A stretch of 64,000 nucleotides of DNA. It comes from an uncultured Veillonellaceae bacterium. Lineage in GTDB: Bacteria > Bacillota > Negativicutes > Selenomonadales > Selenomonadaceae. The stretch is from assembly GCA_902785705.1 (NCBI GenBank), contig CACZZN010000003.1, positions 1 to 64,000 on the forward strand, given 5' to 3'. The translations under genes were made by a program, and so were the position numbers. The notes below the pieces were generated by a model. That model worked only from the letters and a program-made list of their open reading frames with translations. It was not told the origin of the DNA and did not search any database. Shown here piece after piece: positions 43,364-52,957 of the stretch (position 1 is its first letter; every line of letters starts with the position of its first letter).

Positions 43364-45259
43364 TCAATCCGTGTTCAGGAGCTTTGCCTTCATTTCACGG
43401 TATTTTCTCGTATAGTAAGGCCCGTTCTGCGATTCCCTGTGGTCAAAGCCATAGGCGCGGCGGCTGACGGCAAGGACGGGCGGTGCCTGGATGCGCTTGG
43501 CAATGGCCATGCCGGTAAAGAGGTTCCACCAGCGTTCCAGATCCTCGATGAAAGCCGCCGGCGTCGGAAAATACTGCCGCACAAGGCCGTCTGCGCAGCC
43601 AAGCTTTTTCTCCAGAACTCCCTGCAGATACCAATTCAGGATATCCTCCGGCGTGGCCTTCTGCCAGTGCTCCACGAAGGATCGGAACAGATAATCGTGA
43701 TAGGGATACTTGAGGGGATCGCCTTTGCCCTCGTCCACGTTCTGGTTGCTCGACAGCTCGGCGCTCGGCACGATGTCGATGATGCCCTGCGGAATGACCT
43801 CATGGCCATAGACTTCGTCATTGAGATAGTGGGCAAGCTCATAGACCTGATATTTCCAGAGGTCAGCCAGTGCAGCGAGAAAGCCCGACTGATCGCCGTA
43901 GAGCGTGGAATAGCCGACCGTTGTCTCCGCCTTGTTTGCATTGCAGGTAAAGCCGCCGCCAAAGGCAGCTGCCGCCCCGGCCAGCACGCGCGCACTGCGG
44001 TCGCGCGCCTGGATATTTTCCGTGACAAAGGGCGAGACCTGCAAATGGGACTGCACGTGATTCTTCAGAAATTCAACGGGAATTTCCTGAAGCTGCTGAA
44101 CGGTATGCTCCACGGATTCCTGAATTGGAACGATCATATAATGGCAGCCGAGATTCCGGGCGAGCTGTTGGGAGAGCCCTTTGGTCGTTTCGGAATTGAA
44201 TACGCTCGGCATGTTCACGAGCAGGATATTCTCAGGCCCGAGCACCTTCGTGTAGAGCGCTGCCGCAACCGCGGAGTCGATGCCGCCGGAGATGCCGATG
44301 ACGACGCGCTTCATGCGGATCCTGTCAAGAAAATGCCGCACACCATAGGACAGCGCTTCATAGATATGGGCGATCGCGGATTTCTTCCGGATCTCAACGG
44401 CCGGAAGGCTGGAAACATATTCCAACGTGAGCACGCCCAGTGCTTCTTCGTATGGGGCGCAGCATGCCACGATATTGCCCTCGGAACTGTAGACCGTACT
44501 GGACCCGTCAAAGGTGTAGATGGTCTTGCCGTTATTCTGCAGACCGATATTGTTGACATAGAAGAGCGGCGCCTTGACCGTTTTTGCCTGTGCCTTGAAT
44601 ATGCGGTTACGCTTGTCGTTCTTGCCGAGCGTGTAGGGAGATGCTGAGATGTTCACGAAGAAGTCGATGGGGGCATGACGCTGCAGGATCGCCAGAGGCG
44701 TCAGCTCGTAATCGTCGCTCCACCCGTCTTCGCAAAGCAGGCACCCTACACGGTAGCGCTTGCCGTTGACCTTGAAGGTCAGGGGAGAGATTAGCTGATC
44801 GGGCGATGTGCCAAGCTCCCGTGCGAGCTTCTGCAGGCTGAAGAAATGGCGTGTATCATCGAATTCCCGATAATTCGGCATGAGGGTTTTGATCATAAAG
44901 GGATAGGGCATATTGTCCGGATGGATGAGTTTTCCGTTTTGCGCCGCGAAAAAGGCATTGTATTTCCGCACACGCCCGTCATTGTTTTTCTTTTTCCAAT
45001 CCACCGCTATATTTCCAAACAGGATGACGATATCCTTGGAAGCCGCGATGATTTCTTTCCCGTACTCCATGCAGTCCGCGAGGAAGGAAGACTGCTCCCA
45101 GGTATCGCCCAGGAAATAGCCGGGAATGGCCATTTCGGGGAAAATGATGACATCTGCATCCTTTTCCTTTGCGTCTGCAATCATCTGCAGCATTTTTTCC
45201 GTGTTTTTGTCAGGATGTCCCGGTATGACTTCCATTTGGGCATAAGCGATATTGAGCAC
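43364..45259 (-). CDS. nadE: Glutamine-dependent NAD+ synthetase
   Basis: It amidates nicotinate adenine dinucleotide to NAD, using ammonia from glutamine. The 631-residue protein has an N-terminal nitrilase-fold glutaminase (about 1-280) with catalytic Glu in IIFPEMAIPG and nucleophile Cys in GCLLCEDGWSDDY. The synthetase domain (about 310-631) has the pyrophosphate loop GISGGIDSAVAAAL and the GYSTLYGDQSGFLAALAD region. GTG at 45259 is chosen: GAGGTG lies 8 bases upstream and the sequence VLNIAYAQMEV begins the domain; the frame upstream reads unrelated sequence. Its own 14-bp terminator follows at once. Confidence 0.92.
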   Translation of the reverse strand: MLNIAYAQMEVIPGHPDKNTEKMLQMIADAKEKDADVIIFPEMAIPGYFLGDTWEQSSFLADCMEYGKEIIAASKDIVILFGNIAVDWKKKNNDGRVRKYNAFFAAQNGKLIHPDNMPYPFMIKTLMPNYREFDDTRHFFSLQKLARELGTSPDQLISPLTFKVNGKRYRVGCLLCEDGWSDDYELTPLAILQRHAPIDFFVNISASPYTLGKNDKRNRIFKAQAKTVKAPLFYVNNIGLQNNGKTIYTFDGSSTVYSSEGNIVACCAPYEEALGVLTLEYVSSLPAVEIRKKSAIAHIYEALSYGVRHFLDRIRMKRVVIGISGGIDSAVAAALYTKVLGPENILLVNMPSVFNSETTKGLSQQLARNLGCHYMIVPIQESVEHTVQQLQEIPVEFLKNHVQSHLQVSPFVTENIQARDRSARVLAGAAAAFGGGFTCNANKAETTVGYSTLYGDQSGFLAALADLWKYQVYELAHYLNDEVYGHEVIPQGIIDIVPSAELSSNQNVDEGKGDPLKYPYHDYLFRSFVEHWQKATPEDILNWYLQGVLEKKLGCADGLVRQYFPTPAAFIEDLERWWNLFTGMAIAKRIQAPPVLAVSRRAYGFDHRESQNGPYYTRKYREMKAKLLNTD

Positions 45260-45419
45260 GACAAACACCTCATTTTGTGAACTTTTTATAGGTTTACAAG
45301 GAAAGATATGATATAATATGAGCGCTTGATGAGCACGGACAAAGAGAAGGGCGGGTTCAGCGAGAACAGGTGCCCGTTTGGTATCATGGGAGTGTTCAAA
45401 AATCGAATGTGGTGAGACG

Positions 45420-45899
45420 ATGAAGAAAAAGAAAAAAACCAATGCAGCGCGCATATTGGACAATCTGGGAATTTCCTATCACATCAAAGAGTATCAGGTA
45501 GATCTGGATGACCTCAGCGCGACCCATGTAGCGCAGGAGGCAGGCATGCCCATCGAAATGGTATTCAAGACACTGGTGGCTCGCGGCGATAAGAACGGAG
45601 TGCTCATGGCAGTCATTCCCGGAGCCATGGAACTGGACCTCAAAGCTCTGGCCGCTGCATCCGGCAACAAGCGTGTCGAGATGGTGCATCTGAAGGAGGT
45701 GCAGAGTCTCACGGGCTATGTCCGCGGAGGCTGCTCCCCGCTGGGCGCGAAAAAAGATTATCCCGTGTATCTGGACGCACACGCAAACGCACAGGAAACC
45801 ATCGCCATCAGCGCGGGAGTGCGCGGGGAACAGCTTTTGCTGGCGCCTGTCGACCTGGTTCGCGCAGCAAATGCAAAGATCGCGGAAATTGCGCGATAG
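45420..45899 (+). CDS. ybaK: Cys-tRNA(Pro) deacylase YbaK family
   Basis: A 159-residue trans-editing factor that hydrolyses Cys mischarged on tRNA-Pro. Family features are THVAQEAGMPIEMVFKTLVARG, the conserved Lys in that segment, and GYVRGGCSPLGAKKDYPVYLD, followed by ISAGVRGEQLLLAPVDLV. The ATG at 45420 begins a lysine-rich start (MKKKKKTNAARILD). The gene is divergent from nadE; a TATAAT is visible at about 45314 without a convincing -35 element. thrC follows after 51 bases. Confidence 0.9.
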   Translation: MKKKKKTNAARILDNLGISYHIKEYQVDLDDLSATHVAQEAGMPIEMVFKTLVARGDKNGVLMAVIPGAMELDLKALAAASGNKRVEMVHLKEVQSLTGYVRGGCSPLGAKKDYPVYLDAHANAQETIAISAGVRGEQLLLAPVDLVRAANAKIAEIAR

Positions 45900-45950
45900 C
45901 CTCTGTACTATTCTACCATAGAATAATTTGAGAATAAAGGAGCGATTCGT

Positions 45951-47435
45951 ATGAAATATATCAGCACAAGAGGAAAGGCCGAGCGTCTGGACTCCGCGGA
46001 AGCAATCATTCACGGGCTTGCCGGAGATGGTGGTCTGTTTGTGCCCGATGAGATGCCGAAGGTATCGATGGATTTTGTGGAAGGGCTCAAAGGGATTTCC
46101 TATGAGGAGCGCTCGGAAAAAGTGCTGGGGCTTTTCCTGACGGATTATACGGAAGGGGAATTGAAGAGCTGCGTGGAGCGTGCCTATGGCGGCGGGAAAT
46201 TTGACCACGAGCGCCGTGCGCCGCTGAACATCTTTGATGATGTTTCTGTGTTGGAACTTTGGCATGGGCCGACCAGCGCATTCAAGGATATGGCCCTGCA
46301 GCTCCTGCCGCAGCTCATGAGCACCGCACTTCGCAAGACAGGGGAGAAGGACACGGTGCTCATTCTGGTCGCGACTTCCGGCGATACGGGGAAGGCCGCG
46401 CTGGAGGGATTCCGCGATGTGGAGCAGACGAAGATCATGGTATTCTATCCCGAGGGCGGAGTCAGCAAGATCCAGCGTCTGCAAATGTTGACGCAAAAGG
46501 GATCGAACGTGAACGTGACTGCCGTGCGCGGCAATTTCGACGATGCGCAGAGCGGTGTCAAGGCTATTTTCAGCGATGAGGCATTTGGCAGCAAGCTGGC
46601 GGAGCATGGCGTGAAGCTATCTTCGGCGAATTCCATTAACTGGGGCCGGCTGGTGCCGCAGATCGTCTACTATTTTAGCGCCTATGCGGATCTTCTTTCT
46701 GCCCATCGGATTCAGGCAGGGGATGAGATTGATTTCTGCGTTCCCACGGGCAACTTTGGCGACATCCTTGCCGCATTCTACGCAAAATGCATGGGACTTC
46801 CCGTGCATAAGCTTGTCTGTGCCTCCAACGTGAACAACGTGCTGACGGATTTCCTGCAAACCGGCGTTTACAACCGCAAACGGGATTTCTTCAAGACCAT
46901 CACGCCCTCCATGGATATCCTGATTTCCAGCAATCTGGAACGGCTGCTCTACCATGTGACGAAGGATGCAGCAAAGGTCAAAGCATGGATGCGGCAGCTT
47001 TCCGAAACGGGACGTTACGATGTGGGCGCAGATGTGCTCGGAGAAATACAGAAGCTTTTCTGGGCAGGCTACACGGACGATGCGGGTACCAAGGCGGCTA
47101 TCCGTCGTGTGTATGAGGCGAAGCGCTATGTGCCGGATACGCATACCGCGGTTGCATGGGATGTCGCAGAGCAATATCGGAAAGCAACCGGCGACAAACA
47201 TGAAATGGTCGTTGTTTCCACTGCCAGCCCCTATAAATTCAATGCAAGCGTTTTGGAAGCCCTCGGCGAAAAAATCGAAGGACTGGATGAATTCCGGCTG
47301 CTGGATCTGCTGCTGGAAAAGAGCGGACACCCCATCCCGGCAGGGCTTGATTCCCTTCGCACAGCGAAGGAACTTCATAAGGGCGTCTGTGAAAAGGACG
47401 GAATGGAAGCAGCCGTGGGGGCGTTTGCCCTGTAG
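45951..47435 (+). CDS. thrC: Threonine synthase
   Basis: A PLP enzyme that converts O-phosphohomoserine to threonine. The 494-residue protein belongs to the long class: MKYISTRGKAERL start, the PLP lysine in WHGPTSAFKDMALQ near residue 110, ATSGDTGKAALEGF, FYPEGGVSKIQRLQM, and NSINWGRLVPQIVYYF. The ribosome binding site GGAG is 8 bases before the ATG. It is followed by a terminator and then by decayed sequence. Confidence 0.96.
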   Translation: MKYISTRGKAERLDSAEAIIHGLAGDGGLFVPDEMPKVSMDFVEGLKGISYEERSEKVLGLFLTDYTEGELKSCVERAYGGGKFDHERRAPLNIFDDVSVLELWHGPTSAFKDMALQLLPQLMSTALRKTGEKDTVLILVATSGDTGKAALEGFRDVEQTKIMVFYPEGGVSKIQRLQMLTQKGSNVNVTAVRGNFDDAQSGVKAIFSDEAFGSKLAEHGVKLSSANSINWGRLVPQIVYYFSAYADLLSAHRIQAGDEIDFCVPTGNFGDILAAFYAKCMGLPVHKLVCASNVNNVLTDFLQTGVYNRKRDFFKTITPSMDILISSNLERLLYHVTKDAAKVKAWMRQLSETGRYDVGADVLGEIQKLFWAGYTDDAGTKAAIRRVYEAKRYVPDTHTAVAWDVAEQYRKATGDKHEMVVVSTASPYKFNASVLEALGEKIEGLDEFRLLDLLLEKSGHPIPAGLDSLRTAKELHKGVCEKDGMEAAVGAFAL

Positions 47436-47591
47436 TTTTCGTTTCTTGTGCTATTCTTCGACGAAATGCGGACAGAAAATCCGCGCTCTTAAAGAAGAAA
47501 GCCTTAGTCCAGTGCCATTTCCGCCAATGTGCCCCTTTGTCATATCTCTATATTCTCATTTATCATACCGAGGAGAGAAGGAATATCGTAA

Positions 47592-47645
47592 AAGGCCACC
47601 CAACGTGGATGATTGAATCATCTGCGTCTGGGTGGCCTTGTTTTT
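47592..47645 (+). terminator. Terminator downstream of thrC
   Basis: AAGGCCACCCA pairs with TGGGTGGCCTT around a 26-base loop and is followed by GTTTTTC. The 350 bases around it (47436-47786) contain no recognisable gene. Confidence 0.7.
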
Positions 47646-47786
47646 CTTGGAATGGGGACGTTGGCGGGAATTTTGCTTTGATGAGGCTTCCACAGTTGGG
47701 AGTGGTGGCAATATGAGCAATCACGAAGACAAGGATTCCTCTACAATCAAGGAGTACCGTTTTCACTTTGATGGGAGGAATCTTCT

Positions 47787-47890
47787 ATGGGAACAAAAGG
47801 AAACATCTATGGTTACATCCGAGTATCCAACCTCGCCCAGAATGACGACCGTCACCCTTGTGCAACGGCTGGTGGCATTCACCCAGAGAA
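47787..47890 (+). pseudogene. N-terminal fragment of a serine recombinase (resolvase)
   Basis: An ATG with GGAGG upstream reads MGTKGNIYGYIRVSNLAQND, the opening of resolvase/invertase enzymes with the catalytic Ser in RVS. After about 22 codons similarity becomes weak and the rest of the enzyme is absent. It is a decayed fragment. Confidence 0.6.
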
Positions 47891-47930
47891 TTTTGCAAAA
47901 CGCGAGGCGATTTCTACAGATAACTTCAGA

Positions 47931-48797
47931 CTAACTGAGTACCAAGGCTGGATTCTTAAGCAATTCGTCCACCATCTGGCGATAGGCAGCGGTATCCTCC
48001 ATTTTGGCTATGGCTGTCACCTTTTTCCCACCATCTTTGCTGGAACCGCCGCAATGGTATACTTTCTGCGTATTATTGTCGCAGTCTAAGATGATAAAGC
48101 GGTCATGGTACTTGCCACAGGTTCTGCGGAAGTCAATCTTGACATTGGGGTACTCTTTGCAAAAGTCATCGTACTCGCTCAGCGATAATCCTTTGCCGAG
48201 GTTGTCGCTGAAAATCGTAACGGAAACGTGGCTCGGGGTGTTTTTTAGCAGGAGTAGTGTCTTTAGTCCGATGTAATTGTCCACGACATATATGGTATGA
48301 TTGGCCATGCCATATATGTCGCCGTAGGCTACACTTGACTCCATAACTTGTCCATCCCAGAAAAGATACTCTTTGACCGAAGAGCTTTCAAGGAAGTTCT
48401 GCATAAACTTTGCCAGGTCATCCTTGGTGGCAACATCCTTCAGTTTGGATTGCAGATGTTCTATACTATCTGTATTTCTCTGGGTTTGCATAGAAAGTGC
48501 CAGCAGTTCCTGTCTGCCTATTTGCCCTTGCTCTTCAATCAGATAGTCCTTCATTCGCTTAAACAAGCGAATGAGGGACTTGCTTTGCCGTGTGGCAAGC
48601 TCTCCTTTGAGAACCGTCATGAGCATATAGATGCCTTGCTCTGTAAAGGCATAAGGCAGGTAACGTGTGCCACCCCAACTTGAGGTCAAATTTTTTGACC
48701 TCAAGTTATCCATCTCTTCCTGCGTTAGCTGAAAGCGAAAATCATCATCAAATTTCTGTATGTTATTTTTCACCTGCTGGTTGAATCTGTTTCGCAT
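47931..48797 (-). CDS. ORF6N-domain protein, N-terminally truncated
   Basis: A 288-residue protein that keeps most of the ORF6N DNA-binding domain (FNQQVKNNIQKFDDDFRFQL...YLPYAFTEQGIYMLMTVLKG) followed by a C-terminal domain of the type that forms ...YHDRFIILDCD, similar to the phospholipase-D-like tails seen in this family. Full-length relatives have about 40 residues before FNQQVKNN (ending in a YGYxTKAF-like segment), and these are missing; the frame begins at a chance ATG. The upstream DNA is a fragment of a different gene on the other strand, so the 5' end was lost by rearrangement. The rest is open and may still be expressed. Such genes usually come from phages or mobile elements. Confidence 0.7.
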   Translation of the reverse strand: MRNRFNQQVKNNIQKFDDDFRFQLTQEEMDNLRSKNLTSSWGGTRYLPYAFTEQGIYMLMTVLKGELATRQSKSLIRLFKRMKDYLIEEQGQIGRQELLALSMQTQRNTDSIEHLQSKLKDVATKDDLAKFMQNFLESSSVKEYLFWDGQVMESSVAYGDIYGMANHTIYVVDNYIGLKTLLLLKNTPSHVSVTIFSDNLGKGLSLSEYDDFCKEYPNVKIDFRRTCGKYHDRFIILDCDNNTQKVYHCGGSSKDGGKKVTAIAKMEDTAAYRQMVDELLKNPALVLS

Positions 48798-48800
48798 ATC

Positions 48801-48944
48801 TTAAAGGTAATTCATTTATCTGATGAATATGCAGGAGGAACGATTCGAATTTCTTTAGGAGATGACAACACGGAAGATGATGCACGGGATATTGCCGAGG
48901 CGTTGCAACGGATATGTGCCGATTTTACTGGATTGACCGGCTAG
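48801..48944 (+). pseudogene. C-terminal fragment of a cysteine desulfurase
   Basis: The frame reads HLSDEYAGGTIRISLGDDNT then EDDARDIAEALQRIC and stops. AGGTIRISLG followed by an alternating acidic helix is the usual end of NifS/IscS-type enzymes. No upstream part is present; it joins directly to the truncated ORF6N gene. The rest of the gap up to 49105 has only a promoter. Confidence 0.5.
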
Positions 48945-49015
48945 GAGGCAAGAATGCAAAGGATGACTCCGATGGACAGGTCGATGTGCATCTTGGCATT
49001 GGAATCCCAAGTACC

Positions 49016-49044
49016 TTGAGCGTGGCAGGGAACTATGGTATGAT
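49016..49044 (+). promoter_or_regulatory. Promoter of the lipoprotein gene
   Basis: TTGAGC and TATGAT are 17 bases apart, about 60 bases before the ATG. Confidence 0.55.
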
Positions 49045-49105
49045 GGGGGAGGATAGATGTGCAGGGGATGTACTGATGAGCGCAAATCATGAAAGGAGCA
49101 GTATC

Positions 49106-50431
49106 ATGACCTTCAAAACTATGTCTGTAGGGAGTTTTTTCCTTGCCGCGATTATGGCAGGTTCCGTTGCTTCCTGTGATGCGGGAAGTATCGACAGCTA
49201 TGGTGTAGCGATTTCCGACCGGCCATCGGCAGCGGGGCAGACGGATTTGCAAGCTGTGAGGCATTACGAACATAACGGCTTGCGGCTTTCCATCCCACGG
49301 GAATACGAAAAGCTGCTGGTTGTCGATATGCCAAAGGATAGAGGGATGCTGTTCCGCGTTTCGGAGAAAGCCTCCATCTTGGCGGACAAAGCCCAGGGCG
49401 GTAGCGGAGAGGGCGCGGGCTGGTTGTTTGGCATTGGCACGATCACCGAGACTCAGCTCTATGATATGCTGCAGCACGATATGTCCGGTGCGGAAATTTT
49501 TGCCAAGGACGGTGCGGGCGTCTACTACGTTTATTATCATCCCACGGACGTTCGTCTTGTGCGTGAAAAGTACGAGCAGGCGGATACGGTCAAGGACTGG
49601 ACCATGCTGAATGCGTGGGCGCACGATACGGTGCGGGAAAAGTTCATCGCCGATAACAAGGGTCTCGCTGCCGAAGCCTACGGAAACAGCGATCTGGATA
49701 TTTATCTCGCCCGCGCTGCATTCGACGATGTGATACAGTACACGCTCGGCACATCCGCAACTCGTCCGTGGCATCCCATGGACATATCACCCGCTCCCTA
49801 TGCCATGCGGCTGATGCGCAATGCACAGACAGAGCCGCTGCATTCTGCCACGGCTCCGGAGGGGGATTATGTTGTTTTGAATTTCCCGAAAGATGGAATC
49901 CGCTTTGATTTCTTCTTGGCGGAAGGCAGTGAAAATATTTACCGACAGATAGGGAACAACGGCAGGGAGCAGTTGTTCCGGATAAAATTCTCCGATGGCC
50001 GCACAAAGGCCGCTGAGGTCGTGAAGGAATGGTCCGATGCGCTGGCCATAGCAAATGATAGGCGCGCTCTCGGCTACACAGCGGACAGTCTCATCGGACG
50101 CTGGGCCGAAAAAATCGCCGGTCGCGGCCTTGTCACGGTCACGCAAGGAGCAAAGGACACCTATGACGTGCGGATTGAATGGGCCAACGGCGCCGCTGAA
50201 CAGCATATTTGGGAGATGAAGGCGCGTCCAAATGGCGAGAGGGGCGTGCTGCATTACGCTCACGGATGTCACCGCATTCGCACCTACCAAAACGAGAAGG
50301 ATTTCAGCGAGAAAACTGTCTATGAAAACGGCACCGGCAAATTTTATCTCAACAGTGCGGGGGAGCTGATGTGGCAGGACAATGTGGACGGTGCGGGTGA
50401 CAATACGGTGTTTGTGAATTGCGGGGACTGA
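49106..50431 (+). CDS. Putative lipoprotein of unknown family
   Basis: A 441-residue exported protein. The N-terminus has a hydrophobic core (GSFFLAAIMAG) and a lipobox-like VASC at residues 21-24, so it is probably lipid-anchored. Two halves can be seen: residues ~50-200 (HNGLRLSIPREYEKLLVVDMP...) and ~245-441 (EGDYVVLNFPKDGIRFDFFL...), both opening with a strand-rich IPREY/FPKDG motif. The C-terminal part (DTYDVRIEWANGAAEQHIWEM) looks like a small beta-sandwich. I do not recognise the family. AAGGAG is 7 bases before the ATG. It has its own promoter and terminator and stands beside a convergent hybrid kinase. Confidence 0.75.
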   Translation: MTFKTMSVGSFFLAAIMAGSVASCDAGSIDSYGVAISDRPSAAGQTDLQAVRHYEHNGLRLSIPREYEKLLVVDMPKDRGMLFRVSEKASILADKAQGGSGEGAGWLFGIGTITETQLYDMLQHDMSGAEIFAKDGAGVYYVYYHPTDVRLVREKYEQADTVKDWTMLNAWAHDTVREKFIADNKGLAAEAYGNSDLDIYLARAAFDDVIQYTLGTSATRPWHPMDISPAPYAMRLMRNAQTEPLHSATAPEGDYVVLNFPKDGIRFDFFLAEGSENIYRQIGNNGREQLFRIKFSDGRTKAAEVVKEWSDALAIANDRRALGYTADSLIGRWAEKIAGRGLVTVTQGAKDTYDVRIEWANGAAEQHIWEMKARPNGERGVLHYAHGCHRIRTYQNEKDFSEKTVYENGTGKFYLNSAGELMWQDNVDGAGDNTVFVNCGD

Positions 50432-50506
50432 AAATTGCACTTTCTGTCTGCCCCAGTTCCGTCTGATTACATCGGGAAAACTGGACGCAGCTTTTCCAAA
50501 AAACAC

Positions 50507-50540
50507 AAGTGCAGCAAGCTATTTCAAGCCTGCTGCACTT
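50507..50540. terminator. Bidirectional terminator
   Basis: AAGTGCAGCA pairs with TGCTGCACTT around a 14-base loop. On the minus strand it is followed by TGTGTTTTTTGG, ending the hybrid kinase. Confidence 0.8.
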
Positions 50541-50554
50541 ATTTCATACGTTTT

Positions 50555-52756
50555 TCATACGTTTCTCTTGCTCAGAACTTCAGCCAAAGTCTCCATCATT
50601 TTCGGCACGTCCAGCGGCTTCGCGATGTGTCCGTCCATGCCGGCGGCTTTGGCTGTCTCTACGTCTTCGCTGAATGCGTTTGCCGTCATGGCGAGGATGG
50701 GGATGTGGGCGAGGGCTTGGTCGGGCAGGGCGCGAATCGCTTGGGTGGCGGCATAGCCGTCCATGACGGGCATCTGGATGTCCATGAGCACCGCGTCATA
50801 GTCGCCGGGACGGGAGGCCGCTATCTTCTCCAGAGCCTCCTTGCCGTTTTCGGCGGTATCCACATGGAATCCGGCAGTTTCCAAAAGCATTTTTGCAATT
50901 TCACGGTTCACGTCGATATCATCCACCAAGAGCAGTTTGCTCTTGGTGAAGTCCGCTTCCTTGGACAAAAATTCCGTTGTTTTTTCTTCGTTCGCATGCT
51001 CCGGATTTTCTGCCAAGGGAAATTGCAAGCGGACGATGAACTCCGTTCCTTGTCCTTGCGCGGTTGCCACTTTGATGCTCCCATGCATCAGATCCACGAT
51101 GCTCTTGGTGATGGCCATGCCAAGGCCTGTCCCTTGGATTCCGCTCACCGTGGAGGTGCGCTCCCGTTCAAAGGCATTGAACACTCTGGCGGCGAATTCC
51201 TCCGACATGCCAATGCCGCTGTCCTTCACGCGGAGCTCATAGCTCCCATGCCCTTCGTGAGCATCCGGCAGCTCACGGAGCGAGACGGAAACCGAACCAT
51301 CTTTGGGCGTGAACTTATAGGCATTGCTGATGAGGTTGAGTAATACCCGGTTCAGACGGTTTTCATCGCACAGCACCCAGCGGTTCTTGAGATCAAGGGT
51401 ATCCACCGTGTAGCGGATGCCCTTGGTTGCCATCTGGGCGGAAAACATGTCATGCACATTCTCCATGGTCTGCTGCATATCCGTGGGTGCAATGTCCAGT
51501 TCCAGTTTCCCGCTCTCGATGCGGCTCATTTCCAGAATGTCATTGATGAGCGCCAGAAGGTGGTGGCTGGAAGCCTCAATCTTGTGAAGAAAGCGCTGCA
51601 TGTTTTCCGGAAGATCCGTCTCCCGTTTCGCCAGTTCGATATAGCCGATGATGGCATTCATGGGGGTGCGGATGTCGTGGGACATATTGAAGAGGAATGT
51701 GGTTTTTGCCCTGCTGCCCTGTTCTGCCTTTGCCTTGGCTTCCAAAAGCTCTGTCTGTTGCTGTTTTAACTGCTCCCGTTGGTTCTCGATGGTGGCGAGA
51801 TTTTCCCGCAAATGCTGTGTGTATGCCTCCTGCGCCTTGAAATCGCGATATTGGAACACGGTCGCCACGATGAGTATGAGCATGATCAACAAGATAGCCG
51901 CCAGTGAGGCGCCCAGCCAAGGGTGATTCTCGATCATGTCCTTGATGGTCGTATTTTCATAGCGATGGCTGATCCACTTGCGATCCAGCTCGGCAAGACG
52001 GCCTTCCTCCTGCATCTGCTTGAGCATGGCGCTGAGGCGCACGCAGAGCACCGTATCCTTGGGGGTGAGAGCCATGGAACTGTAGGCATGCATCACCGCA
52101 TAGCTCGGCACTACGTCATCCATCTTCAGTTTTTCCAAGAAAAAGGTTCCCACCTGGATCGGGCAGATGGCATACTCATACTCGCCTTTCTTCAACGCAG
52201 TGAAGATATCCTCATAGAAGTCCAGATAGGTAATCTCATCGTCCAGACCCAGACCCGGCAGCCGATGCCGCGAGGCGACACGTCGCCCGTAGAGATCCGC
52301 CACGTTGGAAATCTTCCTGCGCCCGTAGACCACGTACTGCTTCTCGGCAATGGGAAGCGTCGCTATCATGCGTTCATCGTTCACGATCAGGTCCGCATCC
52401 ATGTTCATGATGATGTCGGCATCCCCCGCCAGAAACGCCCGATTTGCCGTGGGCCAGTCCATGAGCTTCAGGTCCAGGTTCATTTGCAGGCGGTTGGCAA
52501 GCTCGTTCATCAGCTCCACATCCCGCCCCATGTAGCTGCCGTCTTCGCCCAGATAGGAATAGGGAGCATAGTCCTTGTCCGCTACCACATGCAGGGTCTT
52601 CTCAAAGCGATTTTCTGCCTGCACCTCCATTCGCGGAGGTGACCGGAAAGCCTCCGAGCCGTAGAGATACAACACGCCGAACACTGCCACGAGCAAAAAG
52701 GTCAGGAAGAGAAATGCCCTGCGCCTGACTTCAAAAAATCTCGTTCGGGTTTTCAT
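50555..52756 (-). CDS. Hybrid sensor histidine kinase with periplasmic solute-binding domain
   Basis: A 733-residue membrane kinase. After one anchor helix (FLFLTFLLVAVFGVLYLYG), an SBP_bac_3-type sensor domain spans about 50-275 (HVVADKDYAPYSYLGEDGSY...), like the BvgS/EvgS group. A second helix (ASLAAILLIMLILIVATVF) leads to a coiled coil, then the HisKA box FNMSHDIRTPMNAIIG, an HATPase domain (NLISNAYKF, DSGIGM, GTGLGMAI) and a C-terminal receiver with acceptor Asp in VLMDIQMPVMDGY. There is no HPt domain, so a separate HPt such as the one at 12.1 kb may be needed. ATG at 52756 follows GGGAGGAAG. It is divergent from a solute-binding lipoprotein gene. Confidence 0.92.
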   Translation of the reverse strand: MKTRTRFFEVRRRAFLFLTFLLVAVFGVLYLYGSEAFRSPPRMEVQAENRFEKTLHVVADKDYAPYSYLGEDGSYMGRDVELMNELANRLQMNLDLKLMDWPTANRAFLAGDADIIMNMDADLIVNDERMIATLPIAEKQYVVYGRRKISNVADLYGRRVASRHRLPGLGLDDEITYLDFYEDIFTALKKGEYEYAICPIQVGTFFLEKLKMDDVVPSYAVMHAYSSMALTPKDTVLCVRLSAMLKQMQEEGRLAELDRKWISHRYENTTIKDMIENHPWLGASLAAILLIMLILIVATVFQYRDFKAQEAYTQHLRENLATIENQREQLKQQQTELLEAKAKAEQGSRAKTTFLFNMSHDIRTPMNAIIGYIELAKRETDLPENMQRFLHKIEASSHHLLALINDILEMSRIESGKLELDIAPTDMQQTMENVHDMFSAQMATKGIRYTVDTLDLKNRWVLCDENRLNRVLLNLISNAYKFTPKDGSVSVSLRELPDAHEGHGSYELRVKDSGIGMSEEFAARVFNAFERERTSTVSGIQGTGLGMAITKSIVDLMHGSIKVATAQGQGTEFIVRLQFPLAENPEHANEEKTTEFLSKEADFTKSKLLLVDDIDVNREIAKMLLETAGFHVDTAENGKEALEKIAASRPGDYDAVLMDIQMPVMDGYAATQAIRALPDQALAHIPILAMTANAFSEDVETAKAAGMDGHIAKPLDVPKMMETLAEVLSKRNV

Positions 52757-52823
52757 CGTTCTTCCTCCCAAGAATCCATCGAGCAAATTTCCATCAGGAA
52801 CCAGCAAATGCTTTCACATTACC

Positions 52824-52852
52824 ATTATACCGCAGTGGTTCTGATTTTCCAA
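52824..52852 (-). promoter_or_regulatory. Promoter of the hybrid kinase
   Basis: On the minus strand TTGGAA and TATAAT are 17 bases apart. No equally clear promoter is seen for the divergent lipoprotein gene. Confidence 0.6.
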
Positions 52853-52957
52853 ATGCAAAATATTCTATGTTTTCCGGGACTTTGGCAGGATTTTGCCATG
52901 CAAGGGTCGAATTCCAGACTTCGGAGAGCAGTTCACCAACGAAAGAGGTGATTCGTC

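Noticed and set aside
48954..49019. 22-codon frame with a good ribosome binding site after the desulfurase fragment
   Set aside because: The AGGAGG is probably left over from the lost downstream gene; the peptide is Met-rich, ends inside the lipoprotein promoter and shows no conserved pattern.
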